DNA of 5,141 bases. Origin: an uncultured Oscillibacter sp. (GTDB lineage: Bacteria > Bacillota > Clostridia > Oscillospirales > Oscillospiraceae). Below are positions 5,129-5,141 of the stretch, piece after piece (position 1 is the first letter of the stretch; the number at the start of each line of letters is the position of its first letter). Under the pieces are notes generated by a model. The model was not told the DNA's origin. It made no database searches and saw only the letters and a list, made by a program, of their open reading frames with translations. The position numbers and the translations under genes were made by a program. The DNA lies in NCBI GenBank assembly GCA_905233795.1, contig CAJOFP010000307.1, forward strand, positions 1-5,141. Reading direction: 5' to 3'.

Positions 5129-5141
5129 CTACGATTACTCT

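Noticed and set aside
5064..5141. Minus-strand open frame of 25 codons running off the window edge, and another ending at 5092.
   Set aside because: Both are too short to recognise and overlap the inverted repeats; neither can be preferred as a real gene end.
5089..5141. Weak resemblance to a cyclic-di-GMP or cobalamin riboswitch (CACG...GGGACGC; GGGAAACCC).
   Set aside because: The key conserved stretches of those classes (for example the A-rich GGGCAAACC part) are absent.

Overview
The window looks like chromosomal DNA from a low-to-mid GC anaerobe, most likely a Firmicute/Clostridia-type bacterium. The support is a lipoprotein solute-binding protein with a lipobox, a rubrerythrin, AGGAGG-type ribosome binding sites, and the gene order rpmG-secE-nusG-rplK-rplA. 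Genes have mixed composition, rich in GC codons such as GCG, GGC and CGC. The spacers between them are almost pure A/T. The taxon is an inference; no rRNA is present to fix it.

Left half (+ strand): an AT-rich spacer carries a good sigma-A-like promoter (186-214), followed by a branched-chain-amino-acid-type ABC solute-binding lipoprotein (269-1636) with an unusually long Ser/Glu/Thr/Pro tether. No permease or ATPase gene lies beside it. After an AT-rich spacer comes a rubrerythrin (1822-2407) whose reading frame is broken near 1948. The missing stretch is about 17 nt, judged against the remembered family pattern.

Middle: a strong bidirectional hairpin terminator (2434-2479) separates the rubrerythrin from a convergent operon on the minus strand.

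Right half (- strand, read from right to left): promoter (4869-4898), rpmG (L33), secE, nusG, rplK (L11), rplA (L1). This is the usual translation/secretion/transcription-elongation cluster. rplA is also broken: about 61 nt appear to be missing near 2748, and the last 68 codons continue in another frame. The usual rplJ-rplL genes do not follow rplA.

Right edge (4943-5141): a run of three inverted repeats ends on the minus strand in a T-tract. It is probably the terminator region of a gene lying mostly outside the window, or the 3' end of a structured RNA. I could not identify that gene.

The most notable points are the two deletion-type frame breaks in neighbouring conserved genes, the operon break after rplA, and the unexplained structured right edge. 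I found no convincing novel defence, mobile or biosynthetic system.
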